39,732 nt of DNA from Chthonomonadaceae bacterium (GCA_027459665.1 DAIDHN010000036.1:1-39732), one strand, 5' to 3'. Shown: positions 16,909-25,930, counted from the stretch's first letter. The notes: generated from the sequence alone by a model not told the origin. Translations and numbers: made by a program.

Positions 16909-18103
16909 ATGCCTAAAGAAAATAAGATATTACCAAATAAATCTCCAGGTCACCTGCCTGGTTTGGATACTCTGCGTGGTATTGCCTGCCTTTCGGTTGT
17001 TTTTCTCCATGCTTTTCCGGCAAATCTTTCAGTGAGCATTTTTCACCCATCGCTTACCGTTCAATAACTTGAGTTTAGTGTGGCAGCACATTGGATACCA
17101 GGGTGTATCCATGTTTCTGGCTTTGTCTGGTTTCTGCCTGTACTATCCCATTGTCAGAAAAGGAGAAATGCATCAGAAGGTAGACATTGCCCGTTTTGCA
17201 AAGCGGCGAGCGAAAAGAATTTTACCACCATATTATTTAGCGCTAGTTGTTTTTATACTTTGGGATGCTCTCATTGCAAGTCGTCCAACTCACCATCCGA
17301 TTTCAACTATACCTGCTGCAATGCTTGGCCATATTACTGGCGAATGGCGTAACATTCTGGCACATATATTTATGTTGCATAATCTTTCTCCAAAATATAT
17401 TACTGCATTCGATGGTCCATTCTGGTCTCTTGCTCTTGAAAGTCAGCTTTACCTGATTTTTCCCCTGCTAGTCTACTGCTTTTCCCGACTTGGAGCAAAC
17501 AAAACCTGTCTGGCATCAGCTATGATTGCATTGACTTGGGAAACTGGCTGCCGCATTCATTATGGATTGCACCCCACTCCTTTTCATATACTTAGTGTTT
17601 ATTGGTATGCTCTACCAGCCCGATTTTTCGAGTTTACTGCAGGAATGTGGGCGGCTTTACAAGTTGCTCGTTATCACAATGAGAGCATCTCAACAGACTA
17701 TTGCGCCAAATGGCTGTTTTTACTGTTTCCTGTAGCTCTCGCAGTATGTATTCCTACAGAGAGAACATGCATACCCTTTCGTTTTGTGGCTTGGGGTGCA
17801 TTCTGTGCATGTGTGCTGGTTTTTGTAAATACAGCTAAATCCAGAAGGTTTTGGTCAAGCAGGTTAATGCTGCCTCTCACGAATCTGGGTATATTTTCCT
17901 ACAGTCTTTATCTAATTCATTTCCCTTTAGTAGGGTTTATAATAAGCCAGAAGTATAAACACCACATTCATAATGGGTTTATAAACCTGCTGGCAGTTTT
18001 GGTATCGATTCCGCTGGCCTATGTATTTTACATGTGTTTAGAGCGGCCATTTATGAATACAAAACCTGTTTTTGTGAAGCCAGATCAATTGCAACCAGGG
18101 TAA
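16909..18103 (+). pseudogene. Frameshifted acyltransferase 3 gene
   Basis: The first frame (16909-17067, 52 codons) gives the signature LPGLDTLRGIACLSVVFLHAF and then stops. The next frame carries the rest to 18103 (GVSMFLALSGFCLYYP, KRRAKRILPPYYLALVVF, YSLYLIHFPL). Both frames overlap between 17036 and 17064. A run of five T at 17039-17043 is the likely site: with four T the reading becomes SIFTHRLPFNN and continues uninterrupted. The joined protein would be about 397 residues, normal for the family. The gene is clearly AT-richer than its neighbours, suggesting acquisition by transfer. It may be inactive, rescued by slippage, or a sequencing error. Confidence 0.85.
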
Positions 18104-18124
18104 ATTGCGGTTCTCACCGATCGG

Positions 18125-18958
18125 TTATGCGCTTTGGTTCTGGGCGGCAGATGCTTCTGGCTGGTTTTCCAGCCGGGTGAGCCAGTATTGCACGTCAAAG
18201 CGGTCGTCTGCGGTGAGGAAGCGCCAGAGGCGAATGCGGTTGCATACCTCCAGCCTGTCGTCTTCGCCGTACCAGCCATGGTTGCGCGCCAGTATGCGTT
18301 CTACCTGCGGGTCATGCAGATCGCTGGTATCCCAAAGCAGCATCTGGCGAACTGTGGGGTTGATGCGAATTTTGATCATATAGCGCATGGTGTCGGTGAG
18401 GTTGGGCTGTGCGCAGTGCCAGAGGTCGTGGTGCCCTGCCAGCACAGTTCCCGCCTTGCATACCACCGGTGTTTGCCCCAGAAAGTTTTGCGGGCGCGAC
18501 ACGTCAAATTCATGCACGCGGCGCAGGTGGCTGCCTGGCAGAAACAGCGTACCGCCCATTTCACGCGGGGTGTCATGTGGAAAGTAGAAAAGCTGTATAT
18601 CGAAATGAATGCGCGTATCAATGATTGCGTCCACATGCCACAGCTGCCCTTCTTCATGTTTGGGCGGTACGCGGTGTGCGGCATGGTGATCGTAGAGAGG
18701 TTTCGGGCCAACCAGGCTCTGAATAATTCCCTCAACCTGCGGCAGGCGAAGCATGGCGCCTATCCCCTTTGAATCTGGCCACAATGTGTGCAGCAAAGCC
18801 CCTGCAGGGGCAGCATGCCCCTGAATCTGGCCGGCATCCAGCTCGCGCATTACCTCCCGGTTGATCTCTTCAGGAACCAGTTCATCAAAACGCAGCAGGC
18901 CGTCTGCGGCAAAGTTTGCCATTTGCACCGTGCTGAGCAATGGAATATCGGCGGGCAT
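18125..18958 (-). CDS. Phytanoyl-CoA dioxygenase family protein
   Basis: Fe(II)/2-oxoglutarate-dependent oxygenase-like protein of 277 residues (PhyH family). The iron facial triad is readable: His and Asp in LWHVDAIID (HxD, about residue 108) and the distal His in GHHDLWHCAQPNLT. The 2-oxoglutarate Arg is in MRYMIKIRIN. PhyH proteins hydroxylate varied small molecules; the substrate is not predictable. ATG 18958 is chosen because GGAGGA lies nine bases upstream. The upstream partner gene ends only one base earlier, so the two form an operon. Convergent with the frameshifted acyltransferase. Confidence 0.9.
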   Translation of the reverse strand: MPADIPLLSTVQMANFAADGLLRFDELVPEEINREVMRELDAGQIQGHAAPAGALLHTLWPDSKGIGAMLRLPQVEGIIQSLVGPKPLYDHHAAHRVPPKHEEGQLWHVDAIIDTRIHFDIQLFYFPHDTPREMGGTLFLPGSHLRRVHEFDVSRPQNFLGQTPVVCKAGTVLAGHHDLWHCAQPNLTDTMRYMIKIRINPTVRQMLLWDTSDLHDPQVERILARNHGWYGEDDRLEVCNRIRLWRFLTADDRFDVQYWLTRLENQPEASAAQNQSA

Positions 18959-18959
18959 G

Positions 18960-19232
18960 TTATGCTTCCTCCATTTTTTCAAGTACATATTCAAAGCGCA
19001 GATAAGAAGTTGTTAACTCAAGCCCCGGCTGCAGGGGCAGTATCTGCGGTATGTGTATCACCCTCCAGCCGTCTTTCATGGCTTCCAGCACAGAGCGGTA
19101 GGGCGGCTGAGAGCTGTCGCCGGTGGTATGAGTTTCCTTGCCTGTGCCGTCGTAAACCGCCCACGCACCGGTGCCGCTTTCCAGGCTGGGCGAGGCAGTG
19201 TAGAGAAAAAGCAGTTTCTGTTTCAGCGCCAT
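18960..19232 (-). CDS. Conserved-looking 90-residue protein of unknown function
   Basis: Starts MALKQKLLFLYTASPSLESG with a GGAG ribosome site seven bases upstream. It has a compact mixed composition (WAVYDGTG, PPYRSVLEAMKDGWRVIHIP, LRFEYVLEKMEE) and no signal peptide or membrane segment. I do not recognise the family. It ends one base before the phytanoyl-CoA-dioxygenase-like ATG, so the two genes are almost certainly co-translated and may work together. Confidence 0.75.
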   Translation of the reverse strand: MALKQKLLFLYTASPSLESGTGAWAVYDGTGKETHTTGDSSQPPYRSVLEAMKDGWRVIHIPQILPLQPGLELTTSYLRFEYVLEKMEEA

Positions 19233-19460
19233 TAAAATCTCCAAAAAATCTGTATGCAATATAATTGCTGCTGCCCATCTGCTTTTTCCTGCCTGCTGTG
19301 CCAAAACCGAATAAAAATTTTTGGTGCGGGGCAGCAGAAGGCAACAGCCAGGCAGTACCCGCTTTGCTATTTGCAGACAACAGCTCTAAAAGCCTGCAAT
19401 AACGGCAGGCGCAGGTTACGCCGCGCTACGAAAAAGTGGGATAGAGAGAGGGGAGTGAGG

Positions 19461-19489
19461 GAGGGCTGCCCATGCGTTGCGCAGCCCTC
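19461..19489. terminator. Hairpin after the 19502-19984 gene
   Basis: Perfect 9-bp arms (19461-19469 and 19481-19489) surround an 11-base loop, 12 bases past the stop of the minus-strand gene. No T run follows on either strand, so intrinsic termination is uncertain. The remaining 19305-19460 region shows no gene. Confidence 0.5.
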
Positions 19490-19501
19490 TCAACAAGGCA
19501 G

Positions 19502-19984
19502 CTAAATGCCGGGAATAGGCACTGAGTGGTCTTTGATGGTCATACCGCTGTGAGAGGCAGCCTCTCCGAGAGCAGTGACGCTTGCGTTTACGCCGCTGAG
19601 CATTTTGCCGTCCATTTTGCCCGCCTTCAGTTTCAGGCCGAGGTCATGAAAACCGTTCTGCATTTTGTCTATGGCGCCTGCCAGATGGTGCAGCAGAGGG
19701 CTTTTGCTCACATGCGCCAGATGGTCTGCCGCCTTGACGCGGTTGTACGCAAACAGCAGCGCTACGCCGCCCTTCACCATTGCTTTTACATGGTGGGGTT
19801 TGGTGAGGTTGAAATCGCCGCTGTGGTAGGGCGCCCATACCCAGTGGTGAAAGGCGAAGAAAGCCACTCCCAGATCGGTAACAAAGCGGGTTTTGTCTAG
19901 AAAAGCGCGGGATGGGCGCATGGCAGCTACAAAAAGCAGTGCGGCGAAGCCGCAGGCAAGCAACATTCGCGTCGTCTTGTTCAT
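19502..19984 (-). CDS. Secreted or membrane-anchored protein, unknown function
   Basis: A 160-residue protein starting MNKTTRMLLACGFAALLFVAA, a typical signal peptide or membrane anchor, with AGGAGGAG upstream supporting this start. The middle is His-rich (FAFHHWVWAPYHSG, KPHHVKAMVKGG) and the C-terminal half is helical. I do not recognise a family. It stands alone on the minus strand, divergent from the esterase gene. Confidence 0.72.
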   Translation of the reverse strand: MNKTTRMLLACGFAALLFVAAMRPSRAFLDKTRFVTDLGVAFFAFHHWVWAPYHSGDFNLTKPHHVKAMVKGGVALLFAYNRVKAADHLAHVSKSPLLHHLAGAIDKMQNGFHDLGLKLKAGKMDGKMLSGVNASVTALGEAASHSGMTIKDHSVPIPGI

Positions 19985-20177
19985 ACTCAAATCTCCTCCT
20001 GAGAGCAATGCCGAGAGTGTGCAGCAGTTTCTGCACGCATGCATTACGGAACTGGCTGTGAATTTGTTTCAGCATTGCCAGGGCAAATTCCTGCATTGTG
20101 CAGTAAAAAGCAGGAAGCTGGGCAGTGCAGGGTGAATCACAGTGTATAATCAACTGCTTTTCAGGAGAGGAGCGCTA

Positions 20178-21665
20178 ATGAGAAAAGATTTTGCACTTCT
20201 GCTGCTCTGCAGCGCATGCCTGGCGTTTTCTGGCGCTGCGCATGCAGAGAAACCTTTTGTGAGCCGGATATTCAGCAGCAGCATGGTGCTGCAGAGAGAT
20301 AGAAAAATACCTGTGTGGGGCTGGGCTGAACCGGGCGAAGCAGTGCATGTGCTGATGCACGGTTTCAAATCGACTGCTTATGCCGATGCCGACGGAAAGT
20401 GGCAGGCCCTGCTGCCCCCCATGCCTGCCGGCGGCCCGTATACTCTCAGCATAACCGATGATGAGCAGAGCGTAATTCTGCACAATGTAATGCTGGGAGA
20501 CGTGTGGCTTTGTTCGGGGCAGTCTAACATGGAATTCGGCGTGGGAAACCTGCTGGATGCACAGTCGGTGATTGCAGATGCCAACTACCCGGCTCTGCGC
20601 CTCTACACCGTTTCGAGGCAAGTGGAGCCTAAACCGCTGGCGGTATCGCCCGACAACCCGGAAAACATTGAGGCAAACCAGTGGCACGTATGCACCTCGC
20701 AAAACATTACCAAGGGACTGTGGAACGGCTTTTCGGCAGTAGCCTACTACTTTGGGCGCGACCTGGTAAAAAGCCTGCGCGTACCCATCGGGCTGATTCA
20801 CTCATCATGGGGCGGTACAGTGGCCGAGGCATGGGTGAGCGCAGGCGGCCTGAGCGACTTTCCTTCGTTTCAGCAGCCTTTGCAGCAGCTCTCTGCCAAA
20901 TTCGACCCTAAAAACCCCAATCAGACAACTGTGCTGTACAACGGGATGATTGCCCCTCTTATTCCATTTCCTATCAAGGGGGTAATCTGGTACCAGGGCG
21001 AATCAAATGTGGGGCGTGCGCAGCAGTACCGGCGCTTGCTGCCTGCCCTAATCGCCAACTGGCGCAAAAAGTGGGGCGAGGGCAGCTTTCCATTCTACAT
21101 AGTACAAATAGCGCCCTGGCAGCCCGTAAAACCGCAGCCTGGCCAGAGTGCGTGGGCTGAACTGCAGGAAGCGCAGGCCATGACCGCCCGCAGTGTGCCC
21201 GGCAGCGGCCTGGCCACTACCATAGACATTGGCAACCCCAACGACATTCACCCAAAAGACAAGAAAGATGTGGGCCTGCGGCTTGCACTGCTGGCGCTTG
21301 CCAAAACCTACCATCGAAACGTAGTTTACTCTGGCCCCGTATATCAGTCGATGCACATAGAAAAACATGCCATACGCATCTTTTTTCGCCATACCGACAG
21401 AGGGCTGATGACGCGTGACACAGCGCTCGCTCATGGCAGCAGCGTACAGGGTTTTGCTATTGCAGGCGCCGATCAGCACTGGGTATGGGCCACTGCCCGC
21501 ATTGAGGGAAACACAGTGCTGGTTTCCTCGCCGCAGGTGCCCAGCCCTGTGGCTGTGCGCTACGCCTGGGCGGATACGCCCGTGTGCAACCTGTACAACG
21601 GCGCCGGCCTGCCTGCCGATCCGTTTCGCACCGACCACTGGCCGGGCGTTACAGTGAAAAACTGA
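20178..21665 (+). CDS. Secreted sialate O-acetylesterase-like SGNH hydrolase
   Basis: A 495-residue secreted esterase. The signal peptide runs to about AAHA (residues 1-23). The N-terminal beta domain has the family opening FSSSMVLQRDRKIPVWGWA. The SGNH block I is WLCSGQSNMEFGV with the nucleophile Ser; later conserved pieces are VIWYQGESN and the catalytic Asp/His in DIHPKDKKDVGLRL. Such enzymes remove acetyl groups from sugars such as sialic acid or plant glycans. ATG 20178 follows an AGGAG site; an upstream in-frame start would spoil the signal peptide. It fits the carbohydrate theme of the region. Confidence 0.92.
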   Translation: MRKDFALLLLCSACLAFSGAAHAEKPFVSRIFSSSMVLQRDRKIPVWGWAEPGEAVHVLMHGFKSTAYADADGKWQALLPPMPAGGPYTLSITDDEQSVILHNVMLGDVWLCSGQSNMEFGVGNLLDAQSVIADANYPALRLYTVSRQVEPKPLAVSPDNPENIEANQWHVCTSQNITKGLWNGFSAVAYYFGRDLVKSLRVPIGLIHSSWGGTVAEAWVSAGGLSDFPSFQQPLQQLSAKFDPKNPNQTTVLYNGMIAPLIPFPIKGVIWYQGESNVGRAQQYRRLLPALIANWRKKWGEGSFPFYIVQIAPWQPVKPQPGQSAWAELQEAQAMTARSVPGSGLATTIDIGNPNDIHPKDKKDVGLRLALLALAKTYHRNVVYSGPVYQSMHIEKHAIRIFFRHTDRGLMTRDTALAHGSSVQGFAIAGADQHWVWATARIEGNTVLVSSPQVPSPVAVRYAWADTPVCNLYNGAGLPADPFRTDHWPGVTVKN

Positions 21666-21690
21666 ATGCAGGGCATGCAAGGAGAAACCG

Positions 21691-22026
21691 ATGACGGTTA
21701 ATCAGGATGCGGAGGAGCAAAGCCTCTCTGCCAGAATGGAAGACCCTCCTGCTGCAGGGCAGAATGCTGCACCTGCCTGTTTGCCCATGCGGTATGCGGG
21801 GGCGAGAGTGACAGTGCATTATATCAACACCTATTCAGATACGGGACACATGGTGTCTGCCGACAATTACTGGCTGGAGCTGTTGAAAGACAATGGAGAG
21901 CGGCTGCTGGTGCCCGTGACCAGCATACGGCTGATGAAACTGCTGGATTATACCGACCGGAGCGTGCAGGCTGCTACTTTGCTGCGTCCTTCCGGGCCAG
22001 AAGGAAGTACAGATGCGGATAATTGA
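21691..22026 (+). CDS. Small protein with a possible Sm-like beta-barrel
   Basis: A 111-residue soluble protein. Residues 1-30 are low-complexity, then GARVTVHYINTYSDTG, HMVSADNYWLELL and GERLLVPVTSIRLMKLL form a strand pattern reminiscent of the Sm/Hfq small beta-barrel. This is an impression from pattern only. An AAGGAG site precedes the ATG. The 3' end overlaps the next gene by 14 bases, so the two are coupled. No membrane segment. Confidence 0.6.
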   Translation: MTVNQDAEEQSLSARMEDPPAAGQNAAPACLPMRYAGARVTVHYINTYSDTGHMVSADNYWLELLKDNGERLLVPVTSIRLMKLLDYTDRSVQAATLLRPSGPEGSTDADN

Positions 22027-22483
22027 ACGCCCTGGCCCTGCGCCTTTTCGTATCGTGGTGGCTGTGCACCGCCCCCGTTACCGGGGCAGGGTGTGCCGCG
22101 CCGCCGCGCTGGAGGGCTGGAAGGTGGATGCGCTTCTGAACAGGCAGGACCCCCTGGGCTTCTGCTCAAAGGGGCCGCGCCCGCCGGATATTCTGGTGCT
22201 TTCAGAAGATTTTGGCCGCCAGAGAACCATGGCGCTGTTCAGAGCGGTGCAGCCGCTGCGTAAAAAGGGAATGCTGCTGATTGGGCTGGTAGATGACTGC
22301 GAGAGTGCGCCGGAGGGATTTCCAGAATCCCTGCCCTCCCGCATATGCGATGTCTGCCTCACTCCGCCTTACCTCACCCAGGCTTTACGCACCGAACTGG
22401 AGGCGGCTTATACCCGTCTGCGCGGAATTGCTCCGCCGCCGCCCCTGCGCTCTGCCACCACAGATGCCGAGGAAGAAGACTGA
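22013..22483 (+). CDS. Degenerate receiver-like domain protein, unknown function
   Basis: A 156-residue protein starting MRIIERPGPAPFRIVVAVHRP inside the end of the preceding gene. The alternation of strands and helices (FRIVVAVHR, PPDILVLSEDF, KKGMLLIGLVDD, ICDVCLTPPYLTQAL) resembles a response-regulator receiver domain, but the acidic pair is missing and the position of the phospho-acceptor is unclear. Probably a pseudo-receiver or another flavodoxin-like fold. The last 76 bases overlap, tail to tail, the 3' end of the minus-strand gene. Confidence 0.6.
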   Translation: MRIIERPGPAPFRIVVAVHRPRYRGRVCRAAALEGWKVDALLNRQDPLGFCSKGPRPPDILVLSEDFGRQRTMALFRAVQPLRKKGMLLIGLVDDCESAPEGFPESLPSRICDVCLTPPYLTQALRTELEAAYTRLRGIAPPPPLRSATTDAEEED

Positions 22484-24648
22484 GTGGCATCCAGCTTCTG
22501 AAGAAGCGCCTGTTCGTCCAGCCCCAGGGTATGCGGCCCGAAAACCCGGTTTCGCAATGTTCTGCGGCCTGTGAAGCGTCCGCGCACTGCGCGTGAAATG
22601 GGGTATTCAGGGAGTTCTATCAGGTAAACCGATCCCCGTTTTGTGGGCCATTCCAGCAGGCCGTCTGAGGTTTCCAGCAGGTTCTGCCTGCCTTCCATCA
22701 CCCGTGCAGTTTGGCCAGTGCCCCATGGGTTTGCCAGCCGGCACGGGTTGCCCAGCAAACTGCGCACCGCGATGTAGGCGGTTTTGCCCTCATGTGTTTC
22801 CCCGCATACGCGAAAGCCTCCCGGTGCAGCAAGCGCAAACGCGCCGTTCCAGTGCGATGGCAGTGCGGCGAATACCTGAATAGCTGCCGGCCATGCCCCC
22901 CCAAAGTCCGGCCCGGCGGCCGGCTGCAGCCTGGGAAGCGGTTCATCTCGCAGCAGCATGCTGTTCACCAGCGAAAGCAGCTGCCCTGAAAGCGTGAGAG
23001 AGGGCGTACTGCGGTCTGGTGCAAACCATCCCTGTGCGCTCTGTGGCTGTTCCAGCAGCCATGCGCGCAGCTGTGCGGCGGCATGCACCGGGCGCAGTTC
23101 TTCTGCGGTTTGCAGTGCTTCGCTGCGATAGGCAGGGGTAAGCGGCAGGTGTTCGAGAGCATTTCGCCACTCCCGCCTGCGCTCCTGGTCGATGTCGAGT
23201 TCTTCCGACGCCCAGAGCAGTGCGCGCAGCGCCGCAGCCAGCGCTGCATCCTGCTTCAAATCTCCTTCTGCAGCAGCCTTCAGCATTCTTTTTTCCAGCA
23301 GGCTTTCGGCACAGGCGCGCAGCAGCGGGTAGGCGCGTTCGCGCAGAAAAAACGGGTCTGGGGCGAAACGCCAGGCATCCCATATGAGCATAGCCGAATG
23401 TAAGCCGTCCAATGGGTCTTCTGTTCCTTCTGCAGAGGCGAACTGGTGGCCGTGCCGATTGAACCTGGCGGGAAAGTGCGCTCCTGCCACTTTCTGTTCC
23501 AGCCCTGTGCGTGCTGCCACATCGGGCAGCATTCTGTGGTAGGTTTCCACATAGGGCACGCTCAGTTCCAGGTGGTTGGCCGGCAGCATGGGGGCCAGCA
23601 TGGCGCGCAGATCGGTTCCCCGGTAGAGTGCGGGCGAAGGGCGTTCATCCTGCCGGCTGAGCCACACTGCGCCATCTGGCAGAGGGGCATCGTAGCCGCG
23701 CGAACAGCTTGCCAGGTGGTAAAGGTTGAGGTACCAGAGATTTTCCAGGTAGCCTGCCAGCGGGTCTATGTCGCTTTCGAGCCGCACAAACGATTTCTGC
23801 CAGAATGCCGTCCAGTGCTGCCTGTGTTCGCGCAGCAGTTCGTTGTATCCTCTGGTCATGGCTCCCTGCAGTCTGCCGCGTGCAACAGCCACCGGGTCGC
23901 CGTCGCGCGGGCTGGTGGCTGTTGCGAGGTAGAGCGTGAAGCCGCACGACCTGCACGGGGCGGCCTCAAGCCGTGCATGGCGGCTGTCGGTCTGCCTTGC
24001 AGCGGCCTCATGTCCCTGCATGCGCATCATGAGGGCATAGCGCCGATCGCGCAGCGCCTGCAGAATGCCCACTGTGTCTTGCTGTGCAAACAGGCTGGCA
24101 TTGCGCCACTGTGAAATTTCGGCGTTTCGAGCCGTAGCGCGCAGGGTTTGGTCCTGGTAATCAATTACCATGACGCCAGCGGTAGCCGAAACAAACATGG
24201 TGATTTGGCAGGAACCCGTGGGTGATTCTGTTTGCAGCGTTACTGTGCCCGAATAGAGCGACAGGCGCAGCTCATAGCGGGTCAGGTTCTGCATAATATT
24301 TGGTTCGGTGCGCAGTGTAAGCGCTCCTGCAGAGAGCTGCCGCCATACTGCGGGGTTGGGCACGTGGCTCCCATCAGGGCGCGAAGGCGGGTCATCCCAC
24401 AAATCATTTTTCTGTATCTGCCAGCGCAGCGGGCCTGGCTGCCAGAACATGGCACCCAGGTCTCCGTCTCCTATGTTTACGGCCTGCGACGGGCCAGGTG
24501 GAGAGAGGTATACCAGGTCGTGCTGTGCGAGATAGGCGGCGGTGTCTACGCTGAGTGTAGTTCCGTTGAACGCTACTGTATAGTCAGCGCTGCTGTCTGG
24601 CGACGGCCTGTTTCTGGACAGGCGCGCAGACGAAGGCTGTATCGCCAT
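22408..24648 (-). CDS. GH95-like / DUF5703 protein, cytoplasmic
   Basis: A 746-residue protein. Residues 20-230 match the DUF5703/GH95 N-terminal beta-sandwich: HDLVYLSPPGPSQAV, IGDGDLGAMFW and WQIQKNDLWDD. The middle (about 270-560) looks like an (alpha/alpha)6 barrel with YLENLWYLNLYHLASCSRG. The C-terminal part is beta-rich. There is no signal peptide, although relatives are often secreted. AAGGAG before ATG 24648 supports the start. The final 25 codons (SSSSASVVAERRGGGGAIPRRR) overlap the convergent gene and are low-complexity, so the original stop may have been earlier. Enzymatic activity and substrate are not certain. Confidence 0.75.
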   Translation of the reverse strand: MAIQPSSARLSRNRPSPDSSADYTVAFNGTTLSVDTAAYLAQHDLVYLSPPGPSQAVNIGDGDLGAMFWQPGPLRWQIQKNDLWDDPPSRPDGSHVPNPAVWRQLSAGALTLRTEPNIMQNLTRYELRLSLYSGTVTLQTESPTGSCQITMFVSATAGVMVIDYQDQTLRATARNAEISQWRNASLFAQQDTVGILQALRDRRYALMMRMQGHEAAARQTDSRHARLEAAPCRSCGFTLYLATATSPRDGDPVAVARGRLQGAMTRGYNELLREHRQHWTAFWQKSFVRLESDIDPLAGYLENLWYLNLYHLASCSRGYDAPLPDGAVWLSRQDERPSPALYRGTDLRAMLAPMLPANHLELSVPYVETYHRMLPDVAARTGLEQKVAGAHFPARFNRHGHQFASAEGTEDPLDGLHSAMLIWDAWRFAPDPFFLRERAYPLLRACAESLLEKRMLKAAAEGDLKQDAALAAALRALLWASEELDIDQERRREWRNALEHLPLTPAYRSEALQTAEELRPVHAAAQLRAWLLEQPQSAQGWFAPDRSTPSLTLSGQLLSLVNSMLLRDEPLPRLQPAAGPDFGGAWPAAIQVFAALPSHWNGAFALAAPGGFRVCGETHEGKTAYIAVRSLLGNPCRLANPWGTGQTARVMEGRQNLLETSDGLLEWPTKRGSVYLIELPEYPISRAVRGRFTGRRTLRNRVFGPHTLGLDEQALLQKLDATQSSSSASVVAERRGGGGAIPRRRV

Positions 24649-24864
24649 AGAATTCTCCTTGATATTTATGCAGGGTGTACCGATACTTTATATCGGGAAA
24701 CCGTTTGCTGTTCAGTAGAGAGCATGCCTGAGAAGAGCGGTTTTAGGTCTGCAGGTCTGATGCATGGCAGCAGTGCATGGGCGCACATTTGAAGTAAAAA
24801 GCAGGCAGCGCCAAATTTTTTTCATGGTTTTCTGCTGTTTTGCCCGTTTATGCAGAAAGAAACA

Positions 24865-24894
24865 TTGCGTTTTGCAGCAATGCGGCTGTATAAT
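24865..24894 (+). promoter_or_regulatory. Promoter of rpsU
   Basis: TTGCGT (24865-24870) and a perfect TATAAT (24889-24894) are 18 bases apart, giving a leader of about 75 bases before the rpsU TTG. In the rest of the 24649-24977 intergenic region I see no gene; CCGATA/TATCGG (near 24680) is a small inverted repeat upstream of the divergent gene. Confidence 0.7.
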
Positions 24895-24977
24895 AAATAT
24901 TGCGCTGCAGCAAAGGCAGCTTTAATGGCATTTCTGCTATAGAAACCCGCGCGCAGGAGAAAGGGAGTAGAGACTAC

Positions 24978-25187
24978 TTGGCACAGGTTATTGTAAAGCC
25001 CGGCGAAAGCTTTGAGGCGGCCCTGAGAAGATTCAAGAAAATGACCATGGAGAGCGGTATTCTGAAAGAAGCCCGCGCTCACGAGCACTACGAGAAACCC
25101 AGTGAAAGACGGCGGCGTGAAGAAGCAGCTCGCCTTCGCAAAATCGCGAAAGCCCGCCGCCAGCAGGAAAGCCGCGAGAGCCGCTAG
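24978..25187 (+). CDS. rpsU: Ribosomal protein bS21
   Basis: Small-subunit protein bS21, 69 residues, which contacts the 3' end of 16S rRNA and helps initiation. The sequence from AQVIVKPGESFEAALRRFKK onward is the family's conserved part, and the tail is a basic helix (RRRREEAARLRKIAKARR). The start is TTG at 24978 with GGGAG ten bases upstream; the frame is open to 24900 but the family begins here. Own promoter and terminator, so monocistronic. Confidence 0.95.
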   Translation: MAQVIVKPGESFEAALRRFKKMTMESGILKEARAHEHYEKPSERRRREEAARLRKIAKARRQQESRESR

Positions 25188-25221
25188 GCCCTCTGTTTTC
25201 TTCCACATTTTGAATATCAGC

Positions 25222-25267
25222 AAAACAGCGCAGCGGGAAGCAGCTCCTGCGGCGCTGTTTCTTTTGC
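25222..25267 (+). terminator. Terminator of rpsU
   Basis: Arms 25223-25231 and 25252-25260 (AAACAGCGC/GCGCTGTTT) pair perfectly and are followed by CTTTT. The loop can form further pairs. It lies 35 bases after the rpsU stop. Confidence 0.78.
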
Positions 25268-25282
25268 GCGAGAAGGCTGTTT

Positions 25283-25930
25283 ATGGAACCGGAGAGCAAA
25301 ACCATACGATTGCATGCACTGGCTGAACGGGCTGCAGTTTGCAGAGCCTGTGCATTGTGTGAAACGCGTACACAGGTGGTTTTTGGAGACGGAAACCCCG
25401 AAGCGCCCCTGATGATTGTGGGGGAAGGCCCCGGCATGAATGAAGACGCAACCGGACGCCCGTTTGTTGGCCGCGCCGGGCAGCTGCTGGATGCCTGCCT
25501 GAAAGAAAGCGGCATTACACGCAAACATGTGTACATTACCAATGTAGTGCGGTGCCGCCCAACCCTGCAGGAGGGCGCCTCTATACGAAACAGACCGCCT
25601 TCTGCAGAAGAAATTCATGCCTGCAGCAGCTGGCTGCAGCAGACCATTGAAATCGTACAGCCCCTGGTAATCCTCTGCCTGGGTGCGCCCGCCGCCTCTG
25701 CAATCATTCACAAGGGATTCAAAATGACCCAGGAACGCGGGCAGTGGTTCGCCACCCCGTTCGCCAGCCATGCAATGGCTGCCTGGCATCCTGCTTATAT
25801 TCTTCGCCAGCACGGAGAAGTGTTTGAAGCGGCGCGCAGAGACCTGGTGCATGACATTGAGGCCGCGCGCCTCAAAGTAATTCAGGCCCGGCGCGAGCCG
25901 CAAACCTCCCTTTTTGACGGCGTGGAATAA
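25283..25930 (+). CDS. Type 4 uracil-DNA glycosylase
   Basis: Family 4 [4Fe-4S] uracil-DNA glycosylase, 215 residues, removing uracil from DNA in base excision repair. Cluster cysteines are visible at Cys20 and Cys23 (VCRACALC) and later in VVRCRP and HACSSWL. Motif 1 is GEGPGMNEDATGRPFVGRAG and the uracil-binding TNVVRCRP and leucine-loop motif HPAYILR are intact. Length is normal for the family. GAGAAGG precedes the ATG. It lies between rpsU and the phage cluster, and the 173 bases after it hold no recognisable gene. Confidence 0.94.
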   Translation: MEPESKTIRLHALAERAAVCRACALCETRTQVVFGDGNPEAPLMIVGEGPGMNEDATGRPFVGRAGQLLDACLKESGITRKHVYITNVVRCRPTLQEGASIRNRPPSAEEIHACSSWLQQTIEIVQPLVILCLGAPAASAIIHKGFKMTQERGQWFATPFASHAMAAWHPAYILRQHGEVFEAARRDLVHDIEAARLKVIQARREPQTSLFDGVE

